Source: an uncultured Alphaproteobacteria bacterium
Lineage (GTDB): Bacteria; Pseudomonadota; Alphaproteobacteria; Rhodobacterales; Rhodobacteraceae
Length of the DNA: 64,000 bases
Direction of reading: 5' to 3'
Assembly: GCA_902524845.1 (NCBI GenBank)
Contig: CABZEW010000003.1
Location: 1-64,000, forward strand
A program made the translations under genes and the position numbers. The notes beneath the pieces are model-generated. The model did not search any database. It was given only the letters and a program-made list of their open reading frames with translations, and was not told the DNA's origin. Shown here piece after piece: positions 1 through 9,911 of this stretch; the first letter of the stretch is position 1; the number at the start of each line of letters is the position of its first letter.

Positions 1-24
1 AGGATTACAAGAGAAGAACGTGAA

Positions 25-318
25 GTGGGTGTAATTAAAAATGAAGATTTACCTTGGAAAATGAGAGATCATGCTCTGTTTACCTGCTTCGCTCCATATC
101 AAAACCCAAAATACGCTCTTAGTGTGGTGGTTGAACATGGAGGAAGCGGCTCAAAGGTAGCAGCCCCAATTGCAAGAGATATAATGCTTTTTCAACTTTA
201 TGGAGGTATTCCTCCAATAACAGCTTATCCAGAAAAACAACAATTAGAGGTGCGCAATAGACTTTTAGATATTGCAGAAAAAATAAATCTAGGAACTGAT
301 ATGAAGCCGAACAGTTAA
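25..318 (+). CDS. mrdA: C-terminal part of penicillin-binding protein 2 (MrdA-like); window starts inside the gene
   Basis: C-terminal transpeptidase-like text (HALFTCFAPYQNPKYALSVVVEHGGSGSKVAAPIARDIM) directly upstream of rodA. Confidence 0.8.
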   Translation: MGVIKNEDLPWKMRDHALFTCFAPYQNPKYALSVVVEHGGSGSKVAAPIARDIMLFQLYGGIPPITAYPEKQQLEVRNRLLDIAEKINLGTDMKPNS

Positions 319-319
319 G

Positions 320-1432
320 ATGAATCCTTTTATTAAGATACTTTACATTAATTGGCCACTTCAAATTTTAATTTTGGTAACGGCCTTGTTTGGTTTTTTA
401 ATGCTGTATTCTGTAAGTGGTGGAAGTTGGGATCCTTGGACTAAACCTCAGATAAATCGATTTTTCATAAGCTTTCTGTTGATCTTTGTGATGTCAACAA
501 TAAGCATTTCCTTATGGCAGAAAATATCACCATTCAGTTATATCTTAGGTTTAGCATTATTAATTGCTGTCTATTTCTATGGCGACATTGGAATGGGAGC
601 AAAAAGGTGGTTAGATTTAAAAATAATAAAATTACAGCCCTCTGAAGCATTCAAAATATCGATGGTTATGACTCTTGCTTATTATTATCATAAGCTTCCT
701 ATCAATAAGGTATCTCATCCGTTTTATGTTCTGGTCCCTCTTATATTTATTCTGATACCAGCATTTATAGTTTTTCGACAGCCAGATCTTGGCACGGCCT
801 TGGTTATTATTATCATTGGAATTTTCGTTATGTTTATTGCTGGGGTGCATTTCGGGTATTTTTTATTTGGAGGGGCTGGCTTCTTCGCTCTATTATTAAT
901 TTTGTTTCAAAGCCGAAATACAGAATGGCAATTACTTAAAGATTATCATTTCAGGAGAATAGATACCTTTTTGAATCCATCAGCAGATCCCTTGGGATCA
1001 GGTTACCACATAACACAGTCAAAAATTGCGTTAGGTTCAGGAGGTCTTTTTGGGCGAGGTTACATGCAAGGCTCGCAAAGTCAGCTTAACTTTTTACCCG
1101 AGAAACACACCGACTTTATTTTTACTACACTAGCTGAGGAATTTGGGTTTTTTGGAACAATTGGGCTTCTTATCATTTATAGCCTTATAGTAGCTCTATG
1201 TATTTTTTCAGCTCTAGCAACGACAGACAGGTATTCCCGCTTATTGATAACCGGTCTATGCATGACCTTTTTTACCTACTTCTCTATAAATATTGCAATG
1301 GTTATGGGCCTATTACCTATTGTTGGTATACCTTTACCATTAATATCTTACGGGGGATCTTCGATGATTGTAATCATGCTAAGCTTCGGACTAATACAAA
1401 GTGCTCACGTACACAAAAATGATAGGCTTTGA
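320..1432 (+). CDS. rodA: Rod shape-determining protein RodA (SEDS family)
   Basis: 370 aa SEDS motifs (RQPDLGTALV, PEKHTDFIFTTLAEEFGF, GIPLPLISYGGSS). Confidence 0.95.
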   Translation: MNPFIKILYINWPLQILILVTALFGFLMLYSVSGGSWDPWTKPQINRFFISFLLIFVMSTISISLWQKISPFSYILGLALLIAVYFYGDIGMGAKRWLDLKIIKLQPSEAFKISMVMTLAYYYHKLPINKVSHPFYVLVPLIFILIPAFIVFRQPDLGTALVIIIIGIFVMFIAGVHFGYFLFGGAGFFALLLILFQSRNTEWQLLKDYHFRRIDTFLNPSADPLGSGYHITQSKIALGSGGLFGRGYMQGSQSQLNFLPEKHTDFIFTTLAEEFGFFGTIGLLIIYSLIVALCIFSALATTDRYSRLLITGLCMTFFTYFSINIAMVMGLLPIVGIPLPLISYGGSSMIVIMLSFGLIQSAHVHKNDRL

Positions 1433-2366
1433 ATTGAATATCTATGTATCAACTGGCCCCAACACATTAGAATACAAGAAAATTCTTGCAAATGAAATCT
1501 ACGATCAATCTTTAGACTGTAAAATTATTGAGGATATATCGAGGAGTGGGGAAGTAAACGCAATAATATACTCCGATGACTCTGAGATATCTGACTTCGC
1601 CCTCTTTCCAGACAGCACCATAATATTCTCTACATTTGCAGGTGTTGAAAAAACACTCTTAAACAAAACAATTACACAATCATTGGTGAGATTAATAGAT
1701 GTTGAAATGACACAATGTATGGCAGAATGGTGTGCTGCTCACGTGTTAAGGTACCATCTTGATCTTGATAGCTATATCAAACCCACAAAAAAAGAGTGGA
1801 AAACTTCTCATAAGGAGAGGTTACTCGCAGATCAAGTTGATATAGGAGTTTTGGGTCTTGGAACCTTGGGATCAGCCACCGCTAGGAAACTTAGAAAACT
1901 TGATTTTAATGTAGCTGGCTGGTCTGCAAACAAGAAAAAAATTAGTGGGGTGAAATCATTAGTTGGGCCAGAAGGTTTGACAAAAATCCTTTCCACCTCA
2001 GACTACCTAATTCTACTATTACCACTCACGGAGCAAACAAAAACTATCATTAACACAGAGACGCTTAAAGTGGTTAAAGATGGAGCAGTATTAATTAACG
2101 CTGGAAGAGGCGGATTGATTGAGGATTGTGATCTTCTAAAAGCACTTGATAGCGGAAAGTTATCCGAGTGTACCTTAGATGTTTTTAACGAGGAACCTTT
2201 ACCACCGGAACATCCCTTTTGGTTTCACGATAAAGTGACTGTCACCCCTCACATTTCAGCACCGACAAGGTTGAAAAGTTCTATTAAATCTATCCTTAAA
2301 AATATTGGCAGGATAAAAAGGGGGTTACAGCCGATTGGTTTAGTAGAAAAAGAGCGGCACTATTAA
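1419..2366 (+). CDS. D-2-hydroxyacid dehydrogenase (glyoxylate/hydroxypyruvate reductase A-like)
   Basis: GVLGLGTLGSATARKL Rossmann motif, INAGRGGLIEDCDLLKAL, LDVFNEEPLP; ORF opens at 1401 (GTG) but ATG at 1419 is a likely start. Confidence 0.85.
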   Translation: MIGFELNIYVSTGPNTLEYKKILANEIYDQSLDCKIIEDISRSGEVNAIIYSDDSEISDFALFPDSTIIFSTFAGVEKTLLNKTITQSLVRLIDVEMTQCMAEWCAAHVLRYHLDLDSYIKPTKKEWKTSHKERLLADQVDIGVLGLGTLGSATARKLRKLDFNVAGWSANKKKISGVKSLVGPEGLTKILSTSDYLILLLPLTEQTKTIINTETLKVVKDGAVLINAGRGGLIEDCDLLKALDSGKLSECTLDVFNEEPLPPEHPFWFHDKVTVTPHISAPTRLKSSIKSILKNIGRIKRGLQPIGLVEKERHY

Positions 2367-4057
2367 AATAGAATAATTCCTAAAACAACCAACAAGACAA
2401 TTGCTATGAATAGCACCATAGTACCTGATGTTAAAATTCTTGTCAAAATACCTTCTGGTCCAGAGACCTGATATATTCTGTCCATAAACAAACTCAAAAA
2501 TTTGTTAAAGCCCTTCAATCCTCTTTGTTCAATTAATTCTAGAAATAATAAAAGTTTGCCGACCACAGATGGCATAAGCTTCCGATAGGTCCAATCGAAA
2601 TCTAAGTTTATTGAACGTGTTTCCGATGGCAATTGTTTTAATTTACTTAAAATATAGAAAGCTAAAATAGCAAAGCACAACAATTGTAACTGTGTAAGAA
2701 TATGTTCAAAAGTGTAAGGTTCATATTTCACTTGGAAAGGCATAAGTGCGTACAAATTATTGGGGAAAATACCGATATAAATACAAAGAATTGCTGTTAA
2801 TCCCATCGCTAGTAGCATATGAGCAGGTGCTTCGCTTGGCCTCTTACCTGAGTCATGATGAAAAAAAGTAAAGTAGGGAACCTTTATCCCCGAATGGGAC
2901 AAAACGCCGGCAGATGCAAAAACAAGAATTAACCAAATGATTTGGTAATGCTCTTTTCCTGCTCCACTCATAATAAGAGATTTACTGATAAATCCGGAAA
3001 AAAGAGGGAACGCTGAAATTGATGCCGCTCCAATAAGGCAAAATATTGCTGTCAACGGCATCGTTCTATATATCCCGCCCAACTCCGAAGCTCTAGAAGT
3101 ACCTGTCCTAAATAGAACAGCACCAACACTCATAAAGAGTAGTGCTTTATATAAAATATGTGAGAAGGCATGTGCTGTGGTGCCATTTAATGCTAACTCA
3201 GTTCCAACGCCAACACCAACAACCATAAAACCGAGTTGATTATTTAGGCTGTACGCTAAGACCTTTCTTAAGTCATTCTCGACCTCTGCAAAGAAGATAG
3301 GAAATACGGTCATAGCAGCTCCAATATAAATTAAAAGTTCTGTACCTGGAAATCCTCGAGCTAGCGCATAAACGGCTAGTTTTGTGGTGAAGGCAGAAAG
3401 TATTACAGTACCGGTTATAGTGGCAGAAGGATAACTGTCTTGAAGCCAATTGTGCATAAATGGGAAAGCGCACTTGATGCCAAAAGCAATAAAAATTAAA
3501 ACTGTAGCTAAACTACCTAGCTGCATCTTTACAAAGGATATCGAACCAGTCTCAAAGTAAAATAGCGCAACTCCGAAAAGCAGGATAACCCCTGATAAAA
3601 CTTGAATAATTAAATATCGCATACCGGAATGGTAAGCTCCTTCAGTCTTACGTGCCCAAATAAGAAAAACCGATGATAGAGCAGTAAGTTCCCAATAAAC
3701 AAACAGTGTAATAAGATCGCCTGCGAAAACAGCTCCTATCGCAGCTCCCGCATAAATTAGAGCCACAAAGGGCTGTGTGCTTTCTCGCAGATGAAAGGCA
3801 AATACATTTCCAAGAAAGGCTGCTATGCAAAAAATAATTCCAAATACGGTTGAAAGCTTGTCTACTCTCATAAAATTTAGCTCAAGGTCTAAGAATTGCA
3901 CCTTGAAACCTTGATCCCAGGTCCCATTAAGCAATGCTATAAGCGCTAAAACAGGGACCAAACAAACGAAAGAAGACTTAATTACCCCTTTGGGCAAAAA
4001 GATCGATAGTAGTCCTCCAATTAGAAAGTAAAAGGGAAGAGGAAGTGTTGCTAACAT
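2363..4057 (-). CDS. Antiporter-like membrane subunit (MnhD/NuoN/NuoL-type), third copy in operon
   Basis: 564 aa polytopic protein; motifs LFVYWELTALSSVFLIW, RKVLAYSLNNQLGFMVVG, HAFSHILYKALLFMSVGAV. Confidence 0.85.
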   Translation of the reverse strand: MLATLPLPFYFLIGGLLSIFLPKGVIKSSFVCLVPVLALIALLNGTWDQGFKVQFLDLELNFMRVDKLSTVFGIIFCIAAFLGNVFAFHLRESTQPFVALIYAGAAIGAVFAGDLITLFVYWELTALSSVFLIWARKTEGAYHSGMRYLIIQVLSGVILLFGVALFYFETGSISFVKMQLGSLATVLIFIAFGIKCAFPFMHNWLQDSYPSATITGTVILSAFTTKLAVYALARGFPGTELLIYIGAAMTVFPIFFAEVENDLRKVLAYSLNNQLGFMVVGVGVGTELALNGTTAHAFSHILYKALLFMSVGAVLFRTGTSRASELGGIYRTMPLTAIFCLIGAASISAFPLFSGFISKSLIMSGAGKEHYQIIWLILVFASAGVLSHSGIKVPYFTFFHHDSGKRPSEAPAHMLLAMGLTAILCIYIGIFPNNLYALMPFQVKYEPYTFEHILTQLQLLCFAILAFYILSKLKQLPSETRSINLDFDWTYRKLMPSVVGKLLLFLELIEQRGLKGFNKFLSLFMDRIYQVSGPEGILTRILTSGTMVLFIAIVLLVVLGIILF

Positions 4058-4059
4058 TT

Positions 4060-4350
4060 TTACTTCTCCTTCATACCTGGATAATCTTCGCTATCCACTG
4101 CTTTTTTATCGTAAAAATTTTCTGATCTTCCCAAAAGAGATCTGAGTAATCGTGAACCAAAGATTATAATTGAAAACATTACAAATCCATAAATACTGTA
4201 AAAATTATACACCCGTTCGATTTCAAAATAGACATATCGTTCAACAAAAAAATCGATTGCAAACAAAATGAAGCACAGAATAATAAATGCTATCAGTAAT
4301 GCTCGTAATCGCTTACTTTTCTCAAAGAATAAAAATGGGTTAAATTTCAT
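4060..4350 (-). CDS. Small membrane protein of unknown function within the mnh-like operon
   Basis: 96 aa, two hydrophobic segments, tightly packed between antiporter-subunit genes. Confidence 0.6.
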   Translation of the reverse strand: MKFNPFLFFEKSKRLRALLIAFIILCFILFAIDFFVERYVYFEIERVYNFYSIYGFVMFSIIIFGSRLLRSLLGRSENFYDKKAVDSEDYPGMKEK

Positions 4351-4359
4351 TTTCTTACC

Positions 4360-5823
4360 TCAGCCTACCAAACCAAAATTAACCATAAAATTTCTAATAT
4401 AATCTACGTAAAAAAACAGTAAAAATGAGCTACCCGCTGTTATTGCTGGCGGCAGCCAAATAAAGGCGCTTGGTTCTTTAAAGCTTTTCACTTCTTTTTG
4501 ATCTGCAGGATTAAGATAAAAGCCTTTCGCGACCAATGGTAGAAGATACGCGATGTTCAGGAGCGAGCTTATTAGCAAAACTATAATCACAAATTGTTTA
4601 TCTGCTTCAAGAGATGACATGATTAAAAACCATTTTGCCCAAGATCCACCCATTGGTGGAAGTCCTATTATTGATATAGCACCAACAAGAAAGCTCAAAA
4701 ACGTAATGGGCATAACTCTCCCCAAACCTTGCATATCACTTATATTCGTTTTCTTAGTTGCAACATATATTGAGCCAGCACACATAAAAAGGGTGATTTT
4801 CCCAAAAGCATGAGTGATTATCTGGAGAGCGCCACCCAAAACACCTAGACTATTTGCAAGAGAGAAAGCAAGCACAACGTAGGCCAATTGACTGATAGTG
4901 GAGTAAGCCAGCCGAGCCTTTAAATTATCTTTTGTCATAGCTATCAGAGAAGCGAATAATAGCGAAAAACAAGCTAACCAAGTTAGCCAATCAGTGGCTC
5001 CCGATACTGACAAACTCTCCACTCCAAATATGTAAACACCTACTTTAAGAACTGTAAAAACTCCTGCTTTAACAACAGCAACAGCATGTAACAAAGCGCT
5101 TACAGGTGTGGGCGCGACCATGGCGGCTGGCAACCACTTATGGAAAGGGAATAGGGCCGCCTTCCCTATCCCGAAGGCAAATAAACCAACTAATATTATT
5201 AATTCGAATGGTCCAAAGGAGCCATCTATAATTCCACCTTTTACAAAATCCAACGTGCCAACAGAAAAATAAATCCAAATTATTCCAAGCAACTGTAGAC
5301 CAATTGAAGTTCCCAAAAGTATTGATAAGTAAACCCTTGCTCCCCTCAAAGCTTCAGATGAGCCCTTATGAGACACTAATGGGAAAGTAATAAGAGTAAG
5401 AAGTTCATAAAATAGAAATAAGGTAAAAAGATTTCCAGAAAAGGAGATCCCCATAACACTGGCTATGGAAACCGAGAAAAAGAGAAAGAACCTAGAATGG
5501 TTTTTTTCCTTTGCGCCTCTCATATATCCAATCGCGTAAATATGAGTAAGTATCCAAAGACTAGAGGCTAGTAACGAAAATATTATACCAAGAGGTTCTA
5601 TATGGAATGAAATATCAATCCCCGGCATTATAGTTAAAAACTTATATTGTGTAGCCTGTCCATCAAACCCGAGAAAAATATTTACACTAAAATAAAACGT
5701 TATTAAGGCGCCTAGTAAAGTAACACTATCCCTAACATTTGCGGTTTTATGAAAAATCAAATTTAACCCACCGACTAATACCGGCGTGAAAACGGTTAAA
5801 AATATAAGATACTCTATCGGCAT
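4360..5823 (-). CDS. Antiporter-like membrane subunit (MnhD/NuoM-type), second copy
   Basis: 487 aa; LFLFYELLTLITFPLV, FPFHKWLPAAMVAPTPVSALLHAVAVVKAGVF, ARLAYSTISQLAYV. Confidence 0.85.
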   Translation of the reverse strand: MPIEYLIFLTVFTPVLVGGLNLIFHKTANVRDSVTLLGALITFYFSVNIFLGFDGQATQYKFLTIMPGIDISFHIEPLGIIFSLLASSLWILTHIYAIGYMRGAKEKNHSRFFLFFSVSIASVMGISFSGNLFTLFLFYELLTLITFPLVSHKGSSEALRGARVYLSILLGTSIGLQLLGIIWIYFSVGTLDFVKGGIIDGSFGPFELIILVGLFAFGIGKAALFPFHKWLPAAMVAPTPVSALLHAVAVVKAGVFTVLKVGVYIFGVESLSVSGATDWLTWLACFSLLFASLIAMTKDNLKARLAYSTISQLAYVVLAFSLANSLGVLGGALQIITHAFGKITLFMCAGSIYVATKKTNISDMQGLGRVMPITFLSFLVGAISIIGLPPMGGSWAKWFLIMSSLEADKQFVIIVLLISSLLNIAYLLPLVAKGFYLNPADQKEVKSFKEPSAFIWLPPAITAGSSFLLFFYVDYIRNFMVNFGLVG

Positions 5824-5833
5824 AAAATCTAAC

Positions 5834-7333
5834 CTACTTAAAAAGAATTTCTGCAGCCATATTGGCTACCTCTACAGTTAAACTAGTATTGATACCAAGA
5901 AATATACAAAAGAAGGATAATATCCATATAGGAGTTAGTGTGAGGACATTTACCTCACTGTAAGATTCTGAACTCTCGGAAAAGTATAGTACTTCGATTA
6001 TTTTCCATATATAAATTACAGCAAAAAGTGACGATACAATAATGAGAACCGCCACTAACCAATAACCGGATCCAAGCGCTGCTTCTAAAAGAAGCCATTT
6101 GCTGATAAAGCCAGCCGTGCCTGGCACGCCAATTAAGCTTAAGCCACCAATTACAAAAGCGGCCGAGGTAAAGGGCATCGATCTTCCTAAACCTTGTAAA
6201 CTGTTTATATATACATTTTTTGTATTAAGCATAAAAGCTCCCAAAGACATAAATAGAGCTGCCTTTGTAAAACCGTGATTAACCATGTGAACCAATGAAG
6301 AGGCTAGACCCTTTTCACTCACTAACGATAATCCAAGTAACATATATCCAATTTGTGCAAGACTAGAATAAGCAAACATTTTTTTTAAATTCTGCTTAAA
6401 AATAGCAATGACTGATGCTGCAATCATTGCGATGATTGCAAGGGGCATTATTAGAAAGAAAAAAAGTTCATTTACAAAACTATCTTCGTAGTTAAATACG
6501 GAAAATACAAACCGGATTAAAACATACAGTGCTACTTTAGTCGCTGTTGCAGCCAAAAAACAAGTGACCACTGTCGGAGCAAAGGTGTAAGCATTAGGCA
6601 ACCATACGTGTAGAGGAACCATAGCGAGTTTAAGACCCATCCCAACGACAATAAAAGCAAATCCAGCTTGAACAGTTCTGCTGTCGCCTAACTCGCTAAC
6701 CCTTTCCGCTATATCCATCATATTTAAGGATCCAGTTGCCATGTATATATATCCAATTCCAATTACAAAAAAAGTGGCGCCGATCGTTCCCATTATTAAA
6801 TAATTAAAGGATGCGGAAAGCGCTCGCCTATCAAGATATGAACCCTGTGCTACTAAAACATAGGTGGATAAACTTGAAATCTCTAAAAAGACAAAAACAT
6901 TAAAAATGTCTGCCGTTGCTACAACGCCTAACAAACCGGTGAGACATAAAAGAAAACACGCGTAGAATAAGGTGTGTTTTTCCTCAGGAATTTCTACGTG
7001 AAGTGAAGAATAAGAGAAGATGAGCACGATAACACTGATTATGGATATCAAGAATAATAATATGGAATTAGCGGCATCTATCCTGTATTCAATTCCGATT
7101 GGTGGTGCCCATCCTCCTAGAGAATAGGTAAGAGTGCTGCCGTCACTAACGGTTTGTATCAATAAAACAGAGATAAACAGACAAGCTAATGCACCTAAAA
7201 AGCTGAGTAGCCAAGACAATGTTTTGTTGTTAAGCACAACCAATATCGGCGCTATCAACATAGGAGTGATCACCTGCAAAATTGGCAAGTGATTAATAAG
7301 ATCAAGTGTACCCTCCTTAATTTCCGATGCCAT
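5834..7333 (-). CDS. mnhD: Na+/H+ antiporter subunit D
   Basis: 499 aa; VPLHVWLPNAYTFAPTVVTCFLAATATKVALY, KMFAYSSLAQIGYMLLG, VNHGFTKAALFMSLGAF. Confidence 0.85.
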   Translation of the reverse strand: MASEIKEGTLDLINHLPILQVITPMLIAPILVVLNNKTLSWLLSFLGALACLFISVLLIQTVSDGSTLTYSLGGWAPPIGIEYRIDAANSILLFLISIISVIVLIFSYSSLHVEIPEEKHTLFYACFLLCLTGLLGVVATADIFNVFVFLEISSLSTYVLVAQGSYLDRRALSASFNYLIMGTIGATFFVIGIGYIYMATGSLNMMDIAERVSELGDSRTVQAGFAFIVVGMGLKLAMVPLHVWLPNAYTFAPTVVTCFLAATATKVALYVLIRFVFSVFNYEDSFVNELFFFLIMPLAIIAMIAASVIAIFKQNLKKMFAYSSLAQIGYMLLGLSLVSEKGLASSLVHMVNHGFTKAALFMSLGAFMLNTKNVYINSLQGLGRSMPFTSAAFVIGGLSLIGVPGTAGFISKWLLLEAALGSGYWLVAVLIIVSSLFAVIYIWKIIEVLYFSESSESYSEVNVLTLTPIWILSFFCIFLGINTSLTVEVANMAAEILFK

Positions 7334-7758
7334 TAACTCTTGAACTCCAGAACATTCTTTTTGTTATATGTCATTAAATCTTTTTCATCCATTTTTTGAA
7401 TGTCATCTTCCTCCACAGTATCGTACTCTTCCCTAATTTTTATTATCAAAGCTAATCCGAGGGAGGTAGTCGCGATCCCCACAACAATTGCTGTTAGAAT
7501 AAGAACATGTGGGAGAGGGTTTGAGTACGCTACGTCAGAATTACTATATGACTTATCAAGTAAAATCGGAGCGGTGCCACCAGTTATTTTACCTATTGAT
7601 ATGTAAAACATGAAAACTGACGTTTGAAAAATATTTAACCCCACAATTTTCTTAATTAGGTTTCCTCTTGATACGACTATAAAGAGCCCTGAAAGCATAA
7701 GGATAATAAATAGCCAATATGGTAAGTGCCCATATATAAAGTCTAAATTAATATCCAT
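7333..7758 (-). CDS. mnhC: Na+/H+ antiporter subunit C (NuoK-like)
   Basis: 141 aa; NIFQTSVFMFYISIGK...PLPHVLILTAIVVGIATTSLGLALIIKI. Confidence 0.85.
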   Translation of the reverse strand: MDINLDFIYGHLPYWLFIILMLSGLFIVVSRGNLIKKIVGLNIFQTSVFMFYISIGKITGGTAPILLDKSYSNSDVAYSNPLPHVLILTAIVVGIATTSLGLALIIKIREEYDTVEEDDIQKMDEKDLMTYNKKNVLEFKS

Positions 7759-7761
7759 GGC

Positions 7762-8238
7762 TCACCACTCTTTATCGTCGAGACGAGGTGTACGACCAGC
7801 AAAACTATAATAAATAGCAATCATCACAAAGCTGACAGTTATCCCAACACCTAACTCAACCAATATAATACCGTAGTGCTGCCCATGTTTTGGATGTTCA
7901 GGACTTATCGCGTGATAGTTCAAAAACTCAAACCCAAAGATCAAAGAGAAAACCCCTGTTAACGCATAAACTAACACACCTACGGCGGCCGCTTTTTGAG
8001 CAAACCACACTGGCATTACTTTTTGTACATTCTTTAGACCCATGACTATCCCATAAAGGATAAAAGCAGCCGATATAATTACACCCGCTTGGAACCCTCC
8101 CCCCGGAGAGTAATCTCCGTGAAACTGGACATACAGGCCAAATAAAACAATAACGCCTACCATAAATTTTGTAATAACTTTTAAGATCAGATGATGCTTC
8201 ATAGTCTTACTCTTTATTTTTTCTTCCTTTAAGGCCAC
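7762..8238 (-). CDS. mnhB: Na+/H+ antiporter subunit B
   Basis: 158 aa; GLYVQFHGDYSPGGGFQAGVIISAAFILYG is a typical MnhB motif; start may be internal Met near 8202. Confidence 0.9.
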   Translation of the reverse strand: MALKEEKIKSKTMKHHLILKVITKFMVGVIVLFGLYVQFHGDYSPGGGFQAGVIISAAFILYGIVMGLKNVQKVMPVWFAQKAAAVGVLVYALTGVFSLIFGFEFLNYHAISPEHPKHGQHYGIILVELGVGITVSFVMIAIYYSFAGRTPRLDDKEW

Positions 8239-8710
8239 TCAGCAATAGGATGACGCCAAGGCCAGCAGTTAGCACAACAACTGTTTCACCAAGCGTATCA
8301 TACCCCCGGTAACTAGCTAATATACCTGTTACTACATTAGGTATTCCCATATCTTTATACGTAATATCAAGATACTTTGATCCAAGGTGAAGTTGAGCCG
8401 GGGAGTCAAAGGCCCCAAAGTTCGGCATATCCAGAGTTCCATAAATAAGCAAAATCCCTACAAGGCAAATAACAACAATTGGTAATATAATTGGTTTCTT
8501 CTTCTCTTTCTGAATTCGCACAGTAAGTGCCATTGTGGAAAGCATCAAAACGGTAGATACTCCAGCCCCAACAGCCGCCTCAGTGAAGGCAACATCGACA
8601 GCATCCATAACCACAAAAAGCATCGCAGACACTAAGCTAAAAGCGCCTGATAACATTATTACCGCAAACAGATGGTTTAACGTTAAAGCCATTATCGCAA
8701 TGGTAACCAA
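8207..8710 (-). CDS. Hydrogenase/antiporter subunit of the MbhD/DUF4040 type (corresponds to MnhA C-terminal region)
   Basis: 167 aa; VVMDAVDVAFTEAAVGAGVSTVLML. Confidence 0.8.
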   Translation of the reverse strand: MVTIAIMALTLNHLFAVIMLSGAFSLVSAMLFVVMDAVDVAFTEAAVGAGVSTVLMLSTMALTVRIQKEKKKPIILPIVVICLVGILLIYGTLDMPNFGAFDSPAQLHLGSKYLDITYKDMGIPNVVTGILASYRGYDTLGETVVVLTAGLGVILLLSGLKGRKNKE

Positions 8711-8742
8711 AACTACGAAGAAACATATAATAATGAATAACT

Positions 8743-9057
8743 CTATTTTTTTGATCCCTTCTTTTTTTTGTATCCAAGTGTTACAAAGGCTGCATTGGCA
8801 ATGGCATGCGAAGCAGTTGGCGACGAAATAAAAATAAAAATGCCAATAGCTAAAAGTTTAAAAAAAACCCATATAGTTGTCACATGTAACATCATCCCCA
8901 AAATTAAAAACAGTACACCTCCAGTATCACTTATGGATGCACCATGAAGCCTTGACCAAAAATCGGGTAACCGTATTAAGCCTAAGCTTCCAGTCAAAAG
9001 AAGAAAACAGCCTAAGAGGATAAAAACCCAACTAAAGAGCTCTACCAACATACTCAT
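8743..9057 (-). CDS. mnhG: Na+/H+ antiporter subunit G
   Basis: 104 aa; LTGSLGLIRLPDFWSRLHGASISDTGGVLFLILG. Confidence 0.9.
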   Translation of the reverse strand: MSMLVELFSWVFILLGCFLLLTGSLGLIRLPDFWSRLHGASISDTGGVLFLILGMMLHVTTIWVFFKLLAIGIFIFISSPTASHAIANAAFVTLGYKKKKGSKK

Positions 9058-9341
9058 TATGCTTTTTTCCTGCTTAATGCTTTTTTATCGCCAATTTCTT
9101 TATATCTAAAGAATTTGAGTATAGCGATTGTACCAATAAAATTAAGTAGGGCATATAATAAAGCAATATCCAGAAAATCGGGCCTACCAAATAAAAATCC
9201 AACAACGCTTATCATAAGCACAGCTAATGTACCAAATGCGTTTAAAGCAAGAACTCTGTCATATAATGTTGGTCCCAAAAACAACCTTATAAGAACCAAT
9301 ATAAATGAAATCAGAATTGAGATGGTTGCAACGTAAAACAT
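9057..9341 (-). CDS. mnhF: Na+/H+ antiporter subunit F
   Basis: 94 aa; RLFLGPTLYDRVLALNAFGTLAVL...FLDIALLYALLNFIGTIAILKF. Confidence 0.9.
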   Translation of the reverse strand: MFYVATISILISFILVLIRLFLGPTLYDRVLALNAFGTLAVLMISVVGFLFGRPDFLDIALLYALLNFIGTIAILKFFRYKEIGDKKALSRKKA

Positions 9342-9344
9342 AAC

Positions 9345-9824
9345 TTATTTGCCTTTTCTTTCACAGGCACTCACTCTATTACCCATATCCGCTATTTCGT
9401 CTTCCGTATTATCGGAGAAATCAAGTGAATGTACCAAAAGGCTATTTTTCTCCGTTTCAACAGTTATAGTTCCGGGAGTAAGCGTAATTGAGTTCGCAAA
9501 TATTACCTGCGCTGCATCGCTTTTAGGGGATAACGGTACATTAAACATATTTTGTTTAACCTGTATTTTTTGGCTAAGTATCGTCTTTGTAACTGTGATA
9601 TTGGATTTTAATATTTCCTTAATTAGCCAAAAACTGTATGTCGCGAGTTTGAAGGCGTTCATTTGAAACTTTATAGGTGTTTCATCAACTATCCGCATCC
9701 GTCGAAGTGTGTATAAGACAATTGAAACCGATAAAACGCCAAAAGACAGCAACAGAAAATCAAAGTGCCCAGAAAAGGCAATCCAAATTGAACTATATAA
9801 AATTGCTAACACAAGGATTTTCAT
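9345..9824 (-). CDS. mnhE: Na+/H+ antiporter subunit E
   Basis: 159 aa; FANSITLTPGTITVETEKNSLLVHSLD. Confidence 0.9.
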   Translation of the reverse strand: MKILVLAILYSSIWIAFSGHFDFLLLSFGVLSVSIVLYTLRRMRIVDETPIKFQMNAFKLATYSFWLIKEILKSNITVTKTILSQKIQVKQNMFNVPLSPKSDAAQVIFANSITLTPGTITVETEKNSLLVHSLDFSDNTEDEIADMGNRVSACERKGK

Positions 9825-9911
9825 AATAATTTCAACCTTTTCAAAAATTCAGAAATGCCGTACATATAAGATTATTAACAGTAAATAAGTAAATTAAAAC
9901 AAGAGATTTAT

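Noticed and set aside
4553-4813. Plus-strand ORFs antisense to the mnh operon (also 7400-7606, 8535-8831, 9115-9336, 9349-9666)
   Set aside because: Shadow ORFs opposite well-supported antiporter genes.
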